Assembly (NCBI GenBank): GCA_021828745.1
Contig: JAJZDE010000077.1
Coordinates: forward strand, 1-6,145
DNA from: Pseudomonadota bacterium
GTDB lineage: Bacteria > Pseudomonadota > Gammaproteobacteria > Burkholderiales > Ferrovaceae
DNA length: 6,145 nucleotides
Direction of reading: 5' to 3'
Shown here: piece by piece, positions 1-5,468 of the stretch
Position numbering within the stretch: position 1 is the stretch's first letter
Layout of the letters: each line of letters starts with the position of its first letter
Made by a program: the position numbers and the translations under genes
The notes under the pieces: generated by a model
The model's input: the letters and a program-made list of their open reading frames with translations, nothing else
What the model was told of the DNA's origin: nothing
Databases searched by the model: none

Positions 1-435
1 CAGGGAAGATTGTAGCAGGAATTGGCGGTACTGGTCTTCCCCGGTGCGATCCTGGGTGATTTCCCGGTGACGTGCCTGCTGGTATCGGGTATAGAGCGAA
101 AAATGCTCCGGTTCGAAACACAAGGGCAGCGAGCGTACCTCCAGGGCCCGGTGCCGTTTCCAGACCCGGCGCTGAATGCGCGACGGGACGAAATCCTGTA
201 CCCGGATCCGTACGGGAATGCAGGCGCGGCAGTGGTGACAGTGGGGGCGGTAGGTAAAAAGTCCGCTGCGCCGAAAGCCGTTTTCCACCAGAACACTGTA
301 CAACTCCTGGTCGATCAGAGGGCCAGGGGTCACGACCTGGGAGCGTGCGCTCTGTCCCTCCAGGTAACTGCAGGGATAACTGGCCGTGACGTAACACTGC
401 AGGGTCTGGACCGGGAGGTCGTAAAGATGTGTCAT
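1..435 (-). CDS. bpt: Aspartate/glutamate leucyltransferase (Bpt), N-terminal part, truncated by window edge
   Basis: This cytoplasmic enzyme moves leucine from Leu-tRNA to proteins beginning with Asp or Glu, turning a secondary N-degron into a primary one read by ClpS. Translating the minus strand gives 145 residues, of about 240 usual for the family, and the frame is still open at base 1. The typical N-terminal landmarks are present: PCSYL (21-25), a GFRRSG motif (53-58), a cysteine-rich block RPHCHHCRAC (63-72), then PVRI, an SRxQRR-like basic patch (85-90) and the LYTRYxxARH motif (114-123). The GNAT-like C-terminal half lies outside. The ATG at 433-435 is chosen because GGAG (443-446) lies 7 bases upstream and the family begins close to this point. 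It is transcribed divergently from the acyl-CoA ligase. The eukaryote-like Ate arginyltransferase is related, but length and motifs favour Bpt. The assignment is secure; the Leu-tRNA preference is inferred from family. Confidence 0.93.
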   Translation of the reverse strand, partial: MTHLYDLPVQTLQCYVTASYPCSYLEGQSARSQVVTPGPLIDQELYSVLVENGFRRSGLFTYRPHCHHCRACIPVRIRVQDFVPSRIQRRVWKRHRALEVRSLPLCFEPEHFSLYTRYQQARHREITQDRTGEDQYRQFLLQSSL

Positions 436-509
436 GGGGACACTCCAGGCGCACCGTTCACGGGGTTTGGGGAGAAGTGCGCAGGAGAGGGATGGCGTTC
501 ATGTCCCCT

Positions 510-537
510 AGTATAATACGAGGCGGCGGCTGTGCAA
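510..537 (-). promoter_or_regulatory. Candidate sigma-70 promoter for bpt
   Basis: On the minus strand TTGCAC (532-537) is followed after 16 bases by TATACT (510-515), which would start a transcript near 503 with a leader of about 70 bases before bpt. The -10 matches consensus at five of six positions; the -35 matches only in TTG. It shares its -10 bases with the plus-strand TATAAT, so the two directions may compete. This is pattern inference only. Confidence 0.35.
512..517 (+). promoter_or_regulatory. TATAAT -10 element, candidate promoter for the acyl-CoA ligase
   Basis: A perfect TATAAT lies about 75 bases upstream of the ligase start and would begin a transcript near 524. No recognisable -35 hexamer sits 16-18 bases upstream (the bases there are G-rich), and there is no extended -10 TG. 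If used, it would be weak or need an activator. Confidence 0.4.
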
Positions 538-556
538 AATCATCGAGGATCAGACC

Positions 557-594
557 ATGCAGGAGAGAAGCGTATGAGGAGGGAGGAAAGGTGA
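557..594 (+). other. Two tiny overlapping ORFs leading into the ligase start (possible coupled leader)
   Basis: ATG at 557 opens a six-codon ORF (MQERSV, stop TGA 575-577) with a GAGG (545-548) 8 bases upstream. Its stop overlaps ATG 574-576, which opens another six-codon ORF (MRREER, stop TGA 592-594). That stop overlaps the GTG start (591-593) of the ligase. The second ORF contains three AGG arginine codons because it runs through the AGGAGG ribosome-binding site. The stop-start chain is real in the sequence, but ORFs this short arise easily by chance and no function is claimed. Confidence 0.2.
577..582 (+). promoter_or_regulatory. Ribosome-binding site AGGAGG that decides the ligase start
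   Basis: AGGAGG lies 8 bases upstream of GTG 591, near-ideal spacing, and 20 bases from the first in-frame ATG (603). It therefore favours the GTG. The N-terminus so obtained (MIGSMMGR...) also lines up with the start of AlkK (MLGQMMR...), as recalled from memory. Confidence 0.75.
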
Positions 595-2201
595 TCGGTT
601 CCATGATGGGACGTCCGCTGCTGGTTTCTGCCCTGCTGGAACACGCGGCGCGCTGGCACGGTAAAACTGCCGTGGTTTCCCAGCGCGCGCCTCAGGAAGG
701 AGTCACCTTTGGTTGGGAAGAGATCGACCAGCGTGCCCGTCGCCTGGCCCAGGCGCTGATTCGTCTGGGGGTGCGTCCGGGGGATCGGGTGGGGACGCTG
801 GGCTGGAATCATCACCGCCATCTCGAGGCGTATTATGCGATCCCGGGGATTGGGGCGATTTGTCATACCCTCAACCCACGCCTGTTTCCGGAGCAATTGG
901 TCCAAATCCTGCAGGATGCACAGGACGTGGGACTGCTGGCCGATGCCCGGCATCTGCCGCTGTTGCAGACCCTGGAGAACCTGGGGGTACGTTTGCCCTG
1001 GGTCATCCTGATGGGTGAACCCGGAGAGGCCTGTGCGCCGGCCCGGGGGGCCTGGTTCGACTACGAAGCCCTGCTGGCCGAAGAAAACGGGCGTTTCGAC
1101 TGGCCGGACTGGCCGGAGGAACAGGCCGCCGGTCTGTGTTTCACCTCTGGAACCACGGGGCGACCCAAGGGGGTCGTGTATTCCCACCGCTCCACCGTAC
1201 TTCATGCCATGAGCGTGGCCTTGCCCGACAGCCTCGGATTTTCTGCCTGCGACTCGGTATTGCCGGTGGTTCCCCTGTTCCATGCCAATGCGTGGGGGTT
1301 TCCCCATGCGGCGGCTCTGGTGGGGGCGAAACTGGTCTTGCCCGGTCCCTGGCTGGAGGGCGCGACCCTGTATGCCCTGCTGGAACGCGAGGAGGTCACG
1401 ATCAGTGCGGGCGTTCCCACGGTATGGCGCGGTTTGATGTCCTTTCTGCAGGCGCAGGCGCTGAAACTGAATCATCTGCGCCTGCTCGGCGTGGGGGGAT
1501 CGGCCTGTCCCCCGGCGCTGGTGCGGTATTTCGAACAGGAACAAAAGGTGCCGGTGCGGCCGGGATGGGGGATGACGGAAACCAGTCCGGTGGCAGCGCT
1601 CATGAGTCCCAAACGGGCCCAGATGGGGTTGTCCGGCGAGGCGCGCTGGCGCTGGCTGGAGAAATCGGGGCGTCCGCCCTTCGGCGTGGACATGCGCCTG
1701 AGGGACAGCGCGGGACGGGAAGTGGCACGGGATGGAAAAACCCCCGGCCATCTGGAGGTGCGTGGTCCGTGGATTTGTGAACATTACTGGAAGGAGGCGC
1801 GAGGCGCGGGGCGGGCCTGGTTTCCGACCGGTGATGTGGCTACCCTGGACGAGGACGGATTCCTGCAGATCACGGATCGTGTCAAGGATCTGATCAAAAG
1901 CGGCGGGGAATGGATCAGTTCGGTTCAGGTGGAACAGGCGGCCTTGCTTCATCCTGCCGTGCGGGAAGCGGCAGTGATCGGCTTTCCTGACCCGCATTGG
2001 GGGGAACGCCCCCTTCTGATCATGGTGCTGGAAGCCGGAAGGGGGGTGACGGAAGAAGAATTACGACAACACCTGGCGCAGCATGTGGCGCGCTGGAGTA
2101 TTCCCGATCGATTCCTGGTGGTGGACAGCCTGCCCTATACTGCCACGGGCAAGGTGGACAAGGTGGCCTTGCGCCGGTGCCATGGAGAAGGTTCGGGTTG
2201 A
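591..2201 (+). CDS. AlkK-like medium-chain fatty acid-CoA ligase (AMP-binding/ANL family)
   Basis: It activates a carboxylic acid, probably a medium-chain fatty acid, with ATP and CoA to acyl-CoA, AMP and pyrophosphate in the cytoplasm. From GTG 591 the protein has 536 residues, close to the roughly 546 of Pseudomonas AlkK. Core motifs appear in order: ATP-binding loop [10 protein letters not shown] (185-194), [10 protein letters not shown] (227-236), GWGMTET (325-331), the adenylate-binding Asp in TGDV (415), the hinge-region DRVKD with Arg430, SGGEWIS (437-443), and the C-terminal TGK with catalytic Lys521. All key residues are present, so it should be active. The in-frame reading continues upstream to 429, but that stretch overlaps the bpt start and resembles no ligase. 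The gene stands alone between bpt and csp, and nothing nearby indicates a beta-oxidation or alkane pathway. Chain-length preference is inferred; relatives acting on other acids cannot be excluded. Confidence 0.9.
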   Translation: MIGSMMGRPLLVSALLEHAARWHGKTAVVSQRAPQEGVTFGWEEIDQRARRLAQALIRLGVRPGDRVGTLGWNHHRHLEAYYAIPGIGAICHTLNPRLFPEQLVQILQDAQDVGLLADARHLPLLQTLENLGVRLPWVILMGEPGEACAPARGAWFDYEALLAEENGRFDWPDWPEEQAAGLCFTSGTTGRPKGVVYSHRSTVLHAMSVALPDSLGFSACDSVLPVVPLFHANAWGFPHAAALVGAKLVLPGPWLEGATLYALLEREEVTISAGVPTVWRGLMSFLQAQALKLNHLRLLGVGGSACPPALVRYFEQEQKVPVRPGWGMTETSPVAALMSPKRAQMGLSGEARWRWLEKSGRPPFGVDMRLRDSAGREVARDGKTPGHLEVRGPWICEHYWKEARGAGRAWFPTGDVATLDEDGFLQITDRVKDLIKSGGEWISSVQVEQAALLHPAVREAAVIGFPDPHWGERPLLIMVLEAGRGVTEEELRQHLAQHVARWSIPDRFLVVDSLPYTATGKVDKVALRRCHGEGSG

Positions 2202-2219
2202 TGGGAAGGGGGCGGACAC

Positions 2220-2263
2220 AAAAAAGGCCAGATTCAACCGCCGAAGCGGAAGGAACCTGGCCT
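2220..2263 (-). terminator. Intrinsic terminator of the cold-shock gene with UUCG tetraloop
   Basis: Read on the minus strand, AGGCCAG (2257-2263) pairs with CTGGCCT (2225-2231), enclosing an inner hairpin CCGC-UUCG-GCGG (2238-2249) with the very stable C(UUCG)G loop. A T run (2220-2225; its first T is the last base of the stem) follows at once. It lies 37 bases beyond the csp stop. On the plus strand no T tract follows, so it is unlikely to end ligase transcripts by itself. Confidence 0.8.
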
Positions 2264-2271
2264 GAATGATG

Positions 2272-2291
2272 ACGGGACGGTCAAGTCCCGT
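2272..2291. repeat. Perfect 7-bp inverted repeat between ligase and csp
   Basis: ACGGGAC (2272-2278) and GTCCCGT (2285-2291) are separated by six bases and form a strong hairpin in RNA from either strand. It lies 8 bases after the csp stop, just before the csp terminator, and could protect the csp mRNA 3' end. For the plus strand it could slow transcription leaving the ligase, but no T tract follows directly. Confidence 0.5.
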
Positions 2292-2299
2292 TCACGCAA

Positions 2300-2503
2300 C
2301 TAAGCGTTTTGAATATTCGAGGCTTGTTTTCCCTTGGGGCCTTGGGTAACATCGAAGGAGACCTTCTGGCCTTCCTTCAGGGTCTTGAACCCGCCCATCT
2401 GGATGGCGGAGAAATGAGCGAAAAGATCTTCGCTTCCGTCATCGGGAGTGATGAAACCGTAACCTTTGGAATCGTTGAACCACTTGACTGTACCTGTTGC
2501 CAT
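2300..2503 (-). CDS. CspA-family cold-shock protein (single cold-shock domain)
   Basis: This small cytoplasmic protein binds single-stranded nucleic acid and is thought to act as an RNA chaperone, melting structure in mRNA or loosening transcription termination. It is 67 residues long, essentially one five-stranded OB-fold. RNP1 (KGYGFI, 13-18) and RNP2 (DLFAHF, 26-31) are intact, and the exposed aromatics Trp8, Phe9, Tyr15, Phe17, Phe28, His30 and Phe31 are all present. AGGAA (2511-2515) lies 7 bases before the ATG. It is divergent from clpS, the position held by cspD in E. coli and many relatives. The sequence ([13 protein letters not shown]) and short length resemble CspA/CspE-type proteins more than the longer CspD, so no symbol is given. 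A structured leader and its own terminator indicate a monocistronic message. The location alone does not prove cold induction. Confidence 0.95.
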   Translation of the reverse strand: MATGTVKWFNDSKGYGFITPDDGSEDLFAHFSAIQMGGFKTLKEGQKVSFDVTQGPKGKQASNIQNA

Positions 2504-2526
2504 GTTTGCTTTCCTGTGATGATTTG

Positions 2527-2564
2527 GGCCTTAAAAACCCGGATAAGGTTTGAGTTTCAAGGCC
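2527..2564 (-). promoter_or_regulatory. Structured 5' leader element of csp next to its ribosome-binding site
   Basis: GGCCTT (2527-2532) and AAGGCC (2559-2564) form a perfect 6-bp outer stem, and within it AAACC (2535-2539) can pair with GGTTT (2547-2551). The structure ends 11 bases upstream of the AGGAA ribosome-binding site. Cold-shock mRNAs typically carry long, temperature-sensitive 5' leaders; a comparable role here is inferred from position. The stems are short and not proven. Confidence 0.4.
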
Positions 2565-2601
2565 AGCAAACGGCAAAACCGGTGATGCAGACAACTTGGA
2601 A

Positions 2602-2634
2602 CCAAACTCCAGTTGCACTTTTACGCGAGTTTGG
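2602..2634. repeat. 8-bp inverted repeat centred on the csp -10 element
   Basis: CCAAACTC (2602-2609) and GAGTTTGG (2627-2634) are perfect reverse complements 17 bases apart. Their centre, 2618, is the edge of the proposed -10 (2618-2623). It could be a regulator site covering the promoter or, if transcription starts further upstream, an RNA hairpin. No known operator is recognised. Confidence 0.4.
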
Positions 2635-2647
2635 GGCTGATCGTCAA
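2618..2647 (-). promoter_or_regulatory. Candidate sigma-70 promoter of csp
   Basis: On the minus strand TTGACG (2642-2647) is followed after 18 bases by TAAAAG (2618-2623), matching five and four consensus positions. Transcription would start near 2611, giving a leader of about 108 bases. An A8 tract (2661-2668) lies 14-21 bases upstream of the -35, where the distal part of an UP element would be. Confidence 0.5.
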
Positions 2648-2737
2648 GGGGGGATCCGGGTTTTTTTTGGAAAAAGGGTGGTTTTGTGCAAAAAATGATC
2701 AGAAATGAACTTTTTGAGTGAGGGGGTTGCGAAAATT

Positions 2738-2764
2738 CTTGAAAAGTTTAGACTGAAACCATAT
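2738..2764 (+). promoter_or_regulatory. Sigma-32 (RpoH) heat-shock-type promoter for clpS-clpA
   Basis: CTTGAAA (2738-2744) is followed after exactly 13 bases by ACCATAT (2758-2764). The RpoH consensus is CTTGAAA, 11-16 bases, then CCCATNT, so all -35 positions and all but the first -10 position fit. The spacing equals that of the E. coli groE promoter as recalled. Transcription would start near 2771, about 67 bases before clpS. The same DNA could be read as a weak sigma-70 promoter (TTGAAA, 17 bases, TATCTC), so start-site mapping is needed to tell them apart. Confidence 0.6.
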
Positions 2765-2826
2765 CTCCAGAGGACGGGGGGAAAGGGAGCCGGGAGACAG
2801 TGAATTTCCTCACGGTGGATCCGGGT

Positions 2827-2837
2827 GAGGGGGGGGG
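2827..2837 (+). promoter_or_regulatory. clpS ribosome-binding site running into a G9 tract
   Basis: GAGG (2827-2830) is the likely ribosome-binding core, 7 bases from ATG 2838, and the whole spacer is G: nine consecutive G at 2829-2837 touch the start codon. A change in tract length would alter this spacing, or shift pairing within the G run, without altering the protein. Confidence 0.6.
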
Positions 2838-3146
2838 ATGAGTCGGGAACTGACAACGGTGCTGGAAAGGAAAGAGGTTCGGGTGAGTCCGCCGCCGCTC
2901 TTTGATGTCCTGTTGCTGAATGACGACTACACCCCCATGGAATTTGTGGTGGATGTGCTCGGGCGGGTATTTGGTCTGGGGCAGGAGGCGGCAGTGCGAG
3001 TCATGTTGCAGGTTCACACGGAGGGTCGTGGACTCTGCGGCACTTATCCGCGGGATATTGCCGCAACGCGGGTGGCGCGTGTCGTCACGCTGGCACGGGC
3101 GGCGCAACACCCTTTGCAATGTATCATGGAGGAACGGGGATCATGA
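2838..3146 (+). CDS. clpS: ClpS, ATP-dependent Clp protease adaptor
   Basis: ClpS captures proteins with N-terminal Leu, Phe, Tyr or Trp and hands them to the N domain of ClpA. The protein is 102 residues, near the 106 of E. coli ClpS. A variable tail (1-19) precedes the conserved fold. The degron-binding residues are present: Asn28-Asp29-Asp30 in [12 protein letters not shown], gate Met34, and His60 in LQVHTEGRG, equivalent to E. coli Asn34, Asp35, Asp36, Met40 and His66. [11 protein letters not shown] and AAQHPLQC follow, with a typical EE-rich end. Its TGA overlaps the clpA ATG (ATGA, 3143-3146), so the two are co-transcribed and probably translationally coupled. The leftward neighbour is the divergent cold-shock gene. 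A heat-shock-like promoter and a G9 tract precede it. The identity is clear. Confidence 0.97.
   Translation: MSRELTTVLERKEVRVSPPPLFDVLLLNDDYTPMEFVVDVLGRVFGLGQEAAVRVMLQVHTEGRGLCGTYPRDIAATRVARVVTLARAAQHPLQCIMEERGS
3128..3132 (+). promoter_or_regulatory. clpA ribosome-binding site inside clpS
   Basis: GGAGG within the last codons of clpS lies 10 bases before ATG 3143. This supports that start over the in-frame ATG at 3119, which would add eight residues not seen in ClpA proteins. Confidence 0.75.
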
Positions 3147-5407
3147 TTGCCCAGGAACTGGAAGTCAGTCTGCACATGGCCTTTGTGGACGCGCGTCAGA
3201 AACGCCACGAGTTTATTACCGTGGAGCATCTGTTGTTGTCCTTGACGGAAAATGCTGCCGCACTCGAGGTATTGCAGGCCTGTGGTGCCGATGTCGGGGG
3301 GCTGCGCGAAAAGTTGAGCACCTTCATTCAGGAAAACAATCCCCAGACGGAGGGAACCGGGACGGTGGACACCCAGCCCACGCTGGGTTTTCAGCGGGTC
3401 ATCCAGCGCGCCATCCTGCATGTCCAGTCCTCGGGCAAGAAGGAAGTGACCGGCGCCAACGTGCTGGTGGCCATCTGTGGGGAAAAGGATTCCCATGCGG
3501 TGTTCTTCCTCAATCAGCAGGGTATCACCCGCCTGGATATGGTGAACTTCATGATCCACGGCGTGAGCAAGGTGAAAAATTCCGCATCCGCCCAAAAAGA
3601 GGAGGCAACCGCCGATGGAGAGAGCGACTCGGGCGCCGGGCGGGAATTGCAGAGTTTTACGGTGGATCTCAATGCACAGGTGATCGCAGGAAAAATCGAT
3701 CCCCTCATCGGACGGGATCGGGAAGTGGAACGGGTCGTCCAGATCCTGTGCCGCCGCCGCAAGAACAATCCCCTCCTGGTGGGAGAGGCGGGCGTGGGTA
3801 AGACGGCCATCGCCGAAGGACTGGCCTCGCGCATCGTGAACGGGGAAGTGCCGGAAATTCTCAGGTCCGCCACGGTTTACAGCCTCGACATGGGGGCTCT
3901 GCTGGCTGGAACCAAATACCGGGGGGATTTCGAACAACGCCTCAAGGCGGTGCTCAGACGGTTGCAGGAAGATCCCTACAGCATCCTGTTCGTCGACGAG
4001 ATTCATACGTTGATCGGCGCGGGTGCCTCTTCAGGGGGGACCCTGGATGCTTCCAACCTGCTGAAGCCCGCGCTGTCGAAAGGCAGTTTGCGTTGCATCG
4101 GCGCGACGACCTATACGGAGTTTCGCGGGGTTTTCGAGAAGGACCATGCCCTGGCCCGACGGTTCCAGAAGGTGGAGGTGAACGAACCTTCCGTGGAGGA
4201 AACGGTGCAGATCCTGCGCGGGCTGAAGTCCCGCTTCGAGACGCATCACGGGGTGCGCTATACTGAAGCGGCCATTACCAGTGCGGCGGAACTGGCCGCC
4301 CGTTTCATCAATGATCGCCATTTGCCGGACAAGGCCATCGATGTGATCGACGAAGCCGGTGCTGCGCAACGCATCCTGCCCAAGTCCCGTCAACGCAAAT
4401 GGATCGGCAAGGGGGAAATCGAGGAGATCGTCGCCAAGATCGCCCGCATTCCCGCGAACAACATTACCCGCTCCGACCGCGCCGCACTCAGGACGCTGGA
4501 TCGTGACCTGAAAGCGGTGGTTTTCGGCCAGGACCAGGCCATCGACGCCTTGAGTGCCGCCATCAAAATGGCGCGGAGCGGGTTGGGGAATCCCCAGAAG
4601 CCCGTGGGGTCCTTTCTGTTTTCCGGGCCGACGGGGGTGGGCAAGACGGAAGTGGCCCGCCAACTGGCCTACGTCCTGAAAGTGGAACTGATCCGTTTCG
4701 ACATGTCCGAGTACATGGAGCCCCATGCCGTCTCCCGCCTCATTGGTGCGCCACCGGGCTATGTGGGGTTCGATCAGGGCGGATTGCTGACGGAAGCCAT
4801 CACCAGGAACCCGTATTCGGTCCTGTTGCTGGACGAAATCGAAAAAGCGCATCCTTCCATCACCAATATACTGCTTCAGGTGATGGACCACGGGACCTTG
4901 ACGGACAACAACGGGCGCAAGGCGGATTTCCGGAACACCATCCTGATCATGACCACCAATGCGGGAGCCGAGGCTTTGACCCATGCCAGCATCGGTTTCA
5001 TGAGCGCGCAAACCCAGGGAGATGAGGAGAAGGAAATCAAGCGCCTGTTCTCTCCCGAGTTTCGCAATCGTCTGGATGCACGAATTTCCTTCGCTCCCCT
5101 GGACCGCGACATCATCCTGCGGGTGGTGGACAAGTTCCTCATGCAACTCGAGTCCCAGTTGCACGAGAAACGCGTGGAGGCCACCTTTACCGAGCGGTTG
5201 CGGGCCTACCTGGCGCGCCGCGGCTTCGATCCCCTGATGGGTGCGCGCCCCATGGCCCGCCTGATCCAGGACACGATCCGGCGCGCCCTGGCAGATGAAT
5301 TGCTGTTTGGGCGTCTGGCACAGGGCGGGAAGGTGGAGGTCGATCTGACCGAGGAGGACAGGATTCATCTCGAGTTCGAAGAAGACCTGGCGGAAAGCGT
5401 GCATTAA
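3143..5407 (+). CDS. clpA: ClpA, ATPase/unfoldase subunit of ClpAP protease
   Basis: This is a hexameric AAA+ unfoldase that threads substrates into ClpP and is the partner of ClpS. It has 754 residues (E. coli about 758), starting [10 protein letters not shown], which matches the ClpA N-terminus. The N domain (about 1-140, the ClpS docking site) includes [13 protein letters not shown]+ module 1 has Walker A GEAGVGKT (214-221), pore loop KYRG (258-261), Walker B with Asp285-Glu286, and arginine residues 339-340. Module 2 has Walker A GPTGVGKT (495-502), pore loop GYVG (539-542), Walker B with Asp564-Glu565, arginine finger in FRNRLD (Arg643) and sensor-2 GARP (Arg702). The ClpP-binding loop reads IGF (617-619), where E. 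coli has IGL. No long coiled-coil middle domain is present, which separates it from ClpB and ClpC. All catalytic residues are intact. clpP is not in the window. No clear terminator follows. Confidence 0.98.
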   Translation: MIAQELEVSLHMAFVDARQKRHEFITVEHLLLSLTENAAALEVLQACGADVGGLREKLSTFIQENNPQTEGTGTVDTQPTLGFQRVIQRAILHVQSSGKKEVTGANVLVAICGEKDSHAVFFLNQQGITRLDMVNFMIHGVSKVKNSASAQKEEATADGESDSGAGRELQSFTVDLNAQVIAGKIDPLIGRDREVERVVQILCRRRKNNPLLVGEAGVGKTAIAEGLASRIVNGEVPEILRSATVYSLDMGALLAGTKYRGDFEQRLKAVLRRLQEDPYSILFVDEIHTLIGAGASSGGTLDASNLLKPALSKGSLRCIGATTYTEFRGVFEKDHALARRFQKVEVNEPSVEETVQILRGLKSRFETHHGVRYTEAAITSAAELAARFINDRHLPDKAIDVIDEAGAAQRILPKSRQRKWIGKGEIEEIVAKIARIPANNITRSDRAALRTLDRDLKAVVFGQDQAIDALSAAIKMARSGLGNPQKPVGSFLFSGPTGVGKTEVARQLAYVLKVELIRFDMSEYMEPHAVSRLIGAPPGYVGFDQGGLLTEAITRNPYSVLLLDEIEKAHPSITNILLQVMDHGTLTDNNGRKADFRNTILIMTTNAGAEALTHASIGFMSAQTQGDEEKEIKRLFSPEFRNRLDARISFAPLDRDIILRVVDKFLMQLESQLHEKRVEATFTERLRAYLARRGFDPLMGARPMARLIQDTIRRALADELLFGRLAQGGKVEVDLTEEDRIHLEFEEDLAESVH

Positions 5408-5425
5408 AACTGTTCTCTTGTGCGG

Positions 5426-5439
5426 GAGGCCTCTATAAT
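5426..5439 (+). promoter_or_regulatory. Candidate phosphoketolase promoter: GAGGCCTC palindrome abutting TATAAT
   Basis: A perfect TATAAT (5434-5439) lies in the 61-base gap after clpA, about 30 bases before the phosphoketolase start, implying a leader of some 23 bases. The hexamers 16-18 bases upstream do not resemble TTGACA. Directly before the -10 is the perfect palindrome GAGGCCTC (5426-5433), which could be a regulator half-site or chance. The gene may also be read through from clpA, since no terminator separates them. Confidence 0.45.
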
Positions 5440-5468
5440 GGCTCCACCAAATCCGATGGGGGAGTCTC

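Larger units (their letters stand above)
2504..2837. other. Divergent csp / clpSA regulatory region without genes
   Basis: This 334-base stretch contains no credible coding sequence. It is visibly richer in A/T homopolymers than its flanks (T8 at 2661-2668, several A5-A6 runs). From left to right it holds the csp leader with an inverted repeat, the csp promoter inside a larger inverted repeat, an A/T-rich centre, the heat-shock-like clpSA promoter, and a G9 tract touching the clpS start. A 10-base direct repeat, GGATCCGGGT, occurs at 2652-2661 and 2817-2826. Confidence 0.7.

Noticed and set aside
429..590. Upstream extension of the acyl-CoA ligase to the ATG at 429
   Set aside because: The added 54 residues overlap the bpt start and the promoter region, are Arg/Gly-rich and ligase-unlike, while GTG 591 has an ideal AGGAGG and an AlkK-like N-terminus.
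540..1997. Long minus-strand open frame (485 codons) opposite the acyl-CoA ligase
   Set aside because: It is a shadow of a clear ligase gene in GC-rich DNA. Its translation is rich in Arg/Gln/Gly/Pro and shows no recognisable domain.
2637..2646. E. coli-type cold box (TGACGTACAGA) resemblance in TGACGATCAG
   Set aside because: It matches only the first half and overlaps the proposed -35, whereas the cold box lies in the transcribed leader.
2651..2668. G/C-rich stretch followed by T8 as a plus-strand terminator
   Set aside because: No stem of useful length ends next to the T run, only the GGATCC palindrome; it fits better as an A-tract upstream of the minus-strand csp promoter.
2309..2698. 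Plus-strand open frame covering csp and its leader
   Set aside because: It is the complement of a certain cold-shock gene plus non-coding leader, and the translation has no recognisable features.
3119..3142. Earlier in-frame ATG for clpA
   Set aside because: It would add eight residues foreign to ClpA; ATG 3143 has GGAGG at 10 bases, the ATGA overlap and the conserved N-terminus.
3044..4006. Minus-strand open frame (320 codons) opposite clpS/clpA
   Set aside because: It is antisense shadow of two certain genes with no domain-like pattern.
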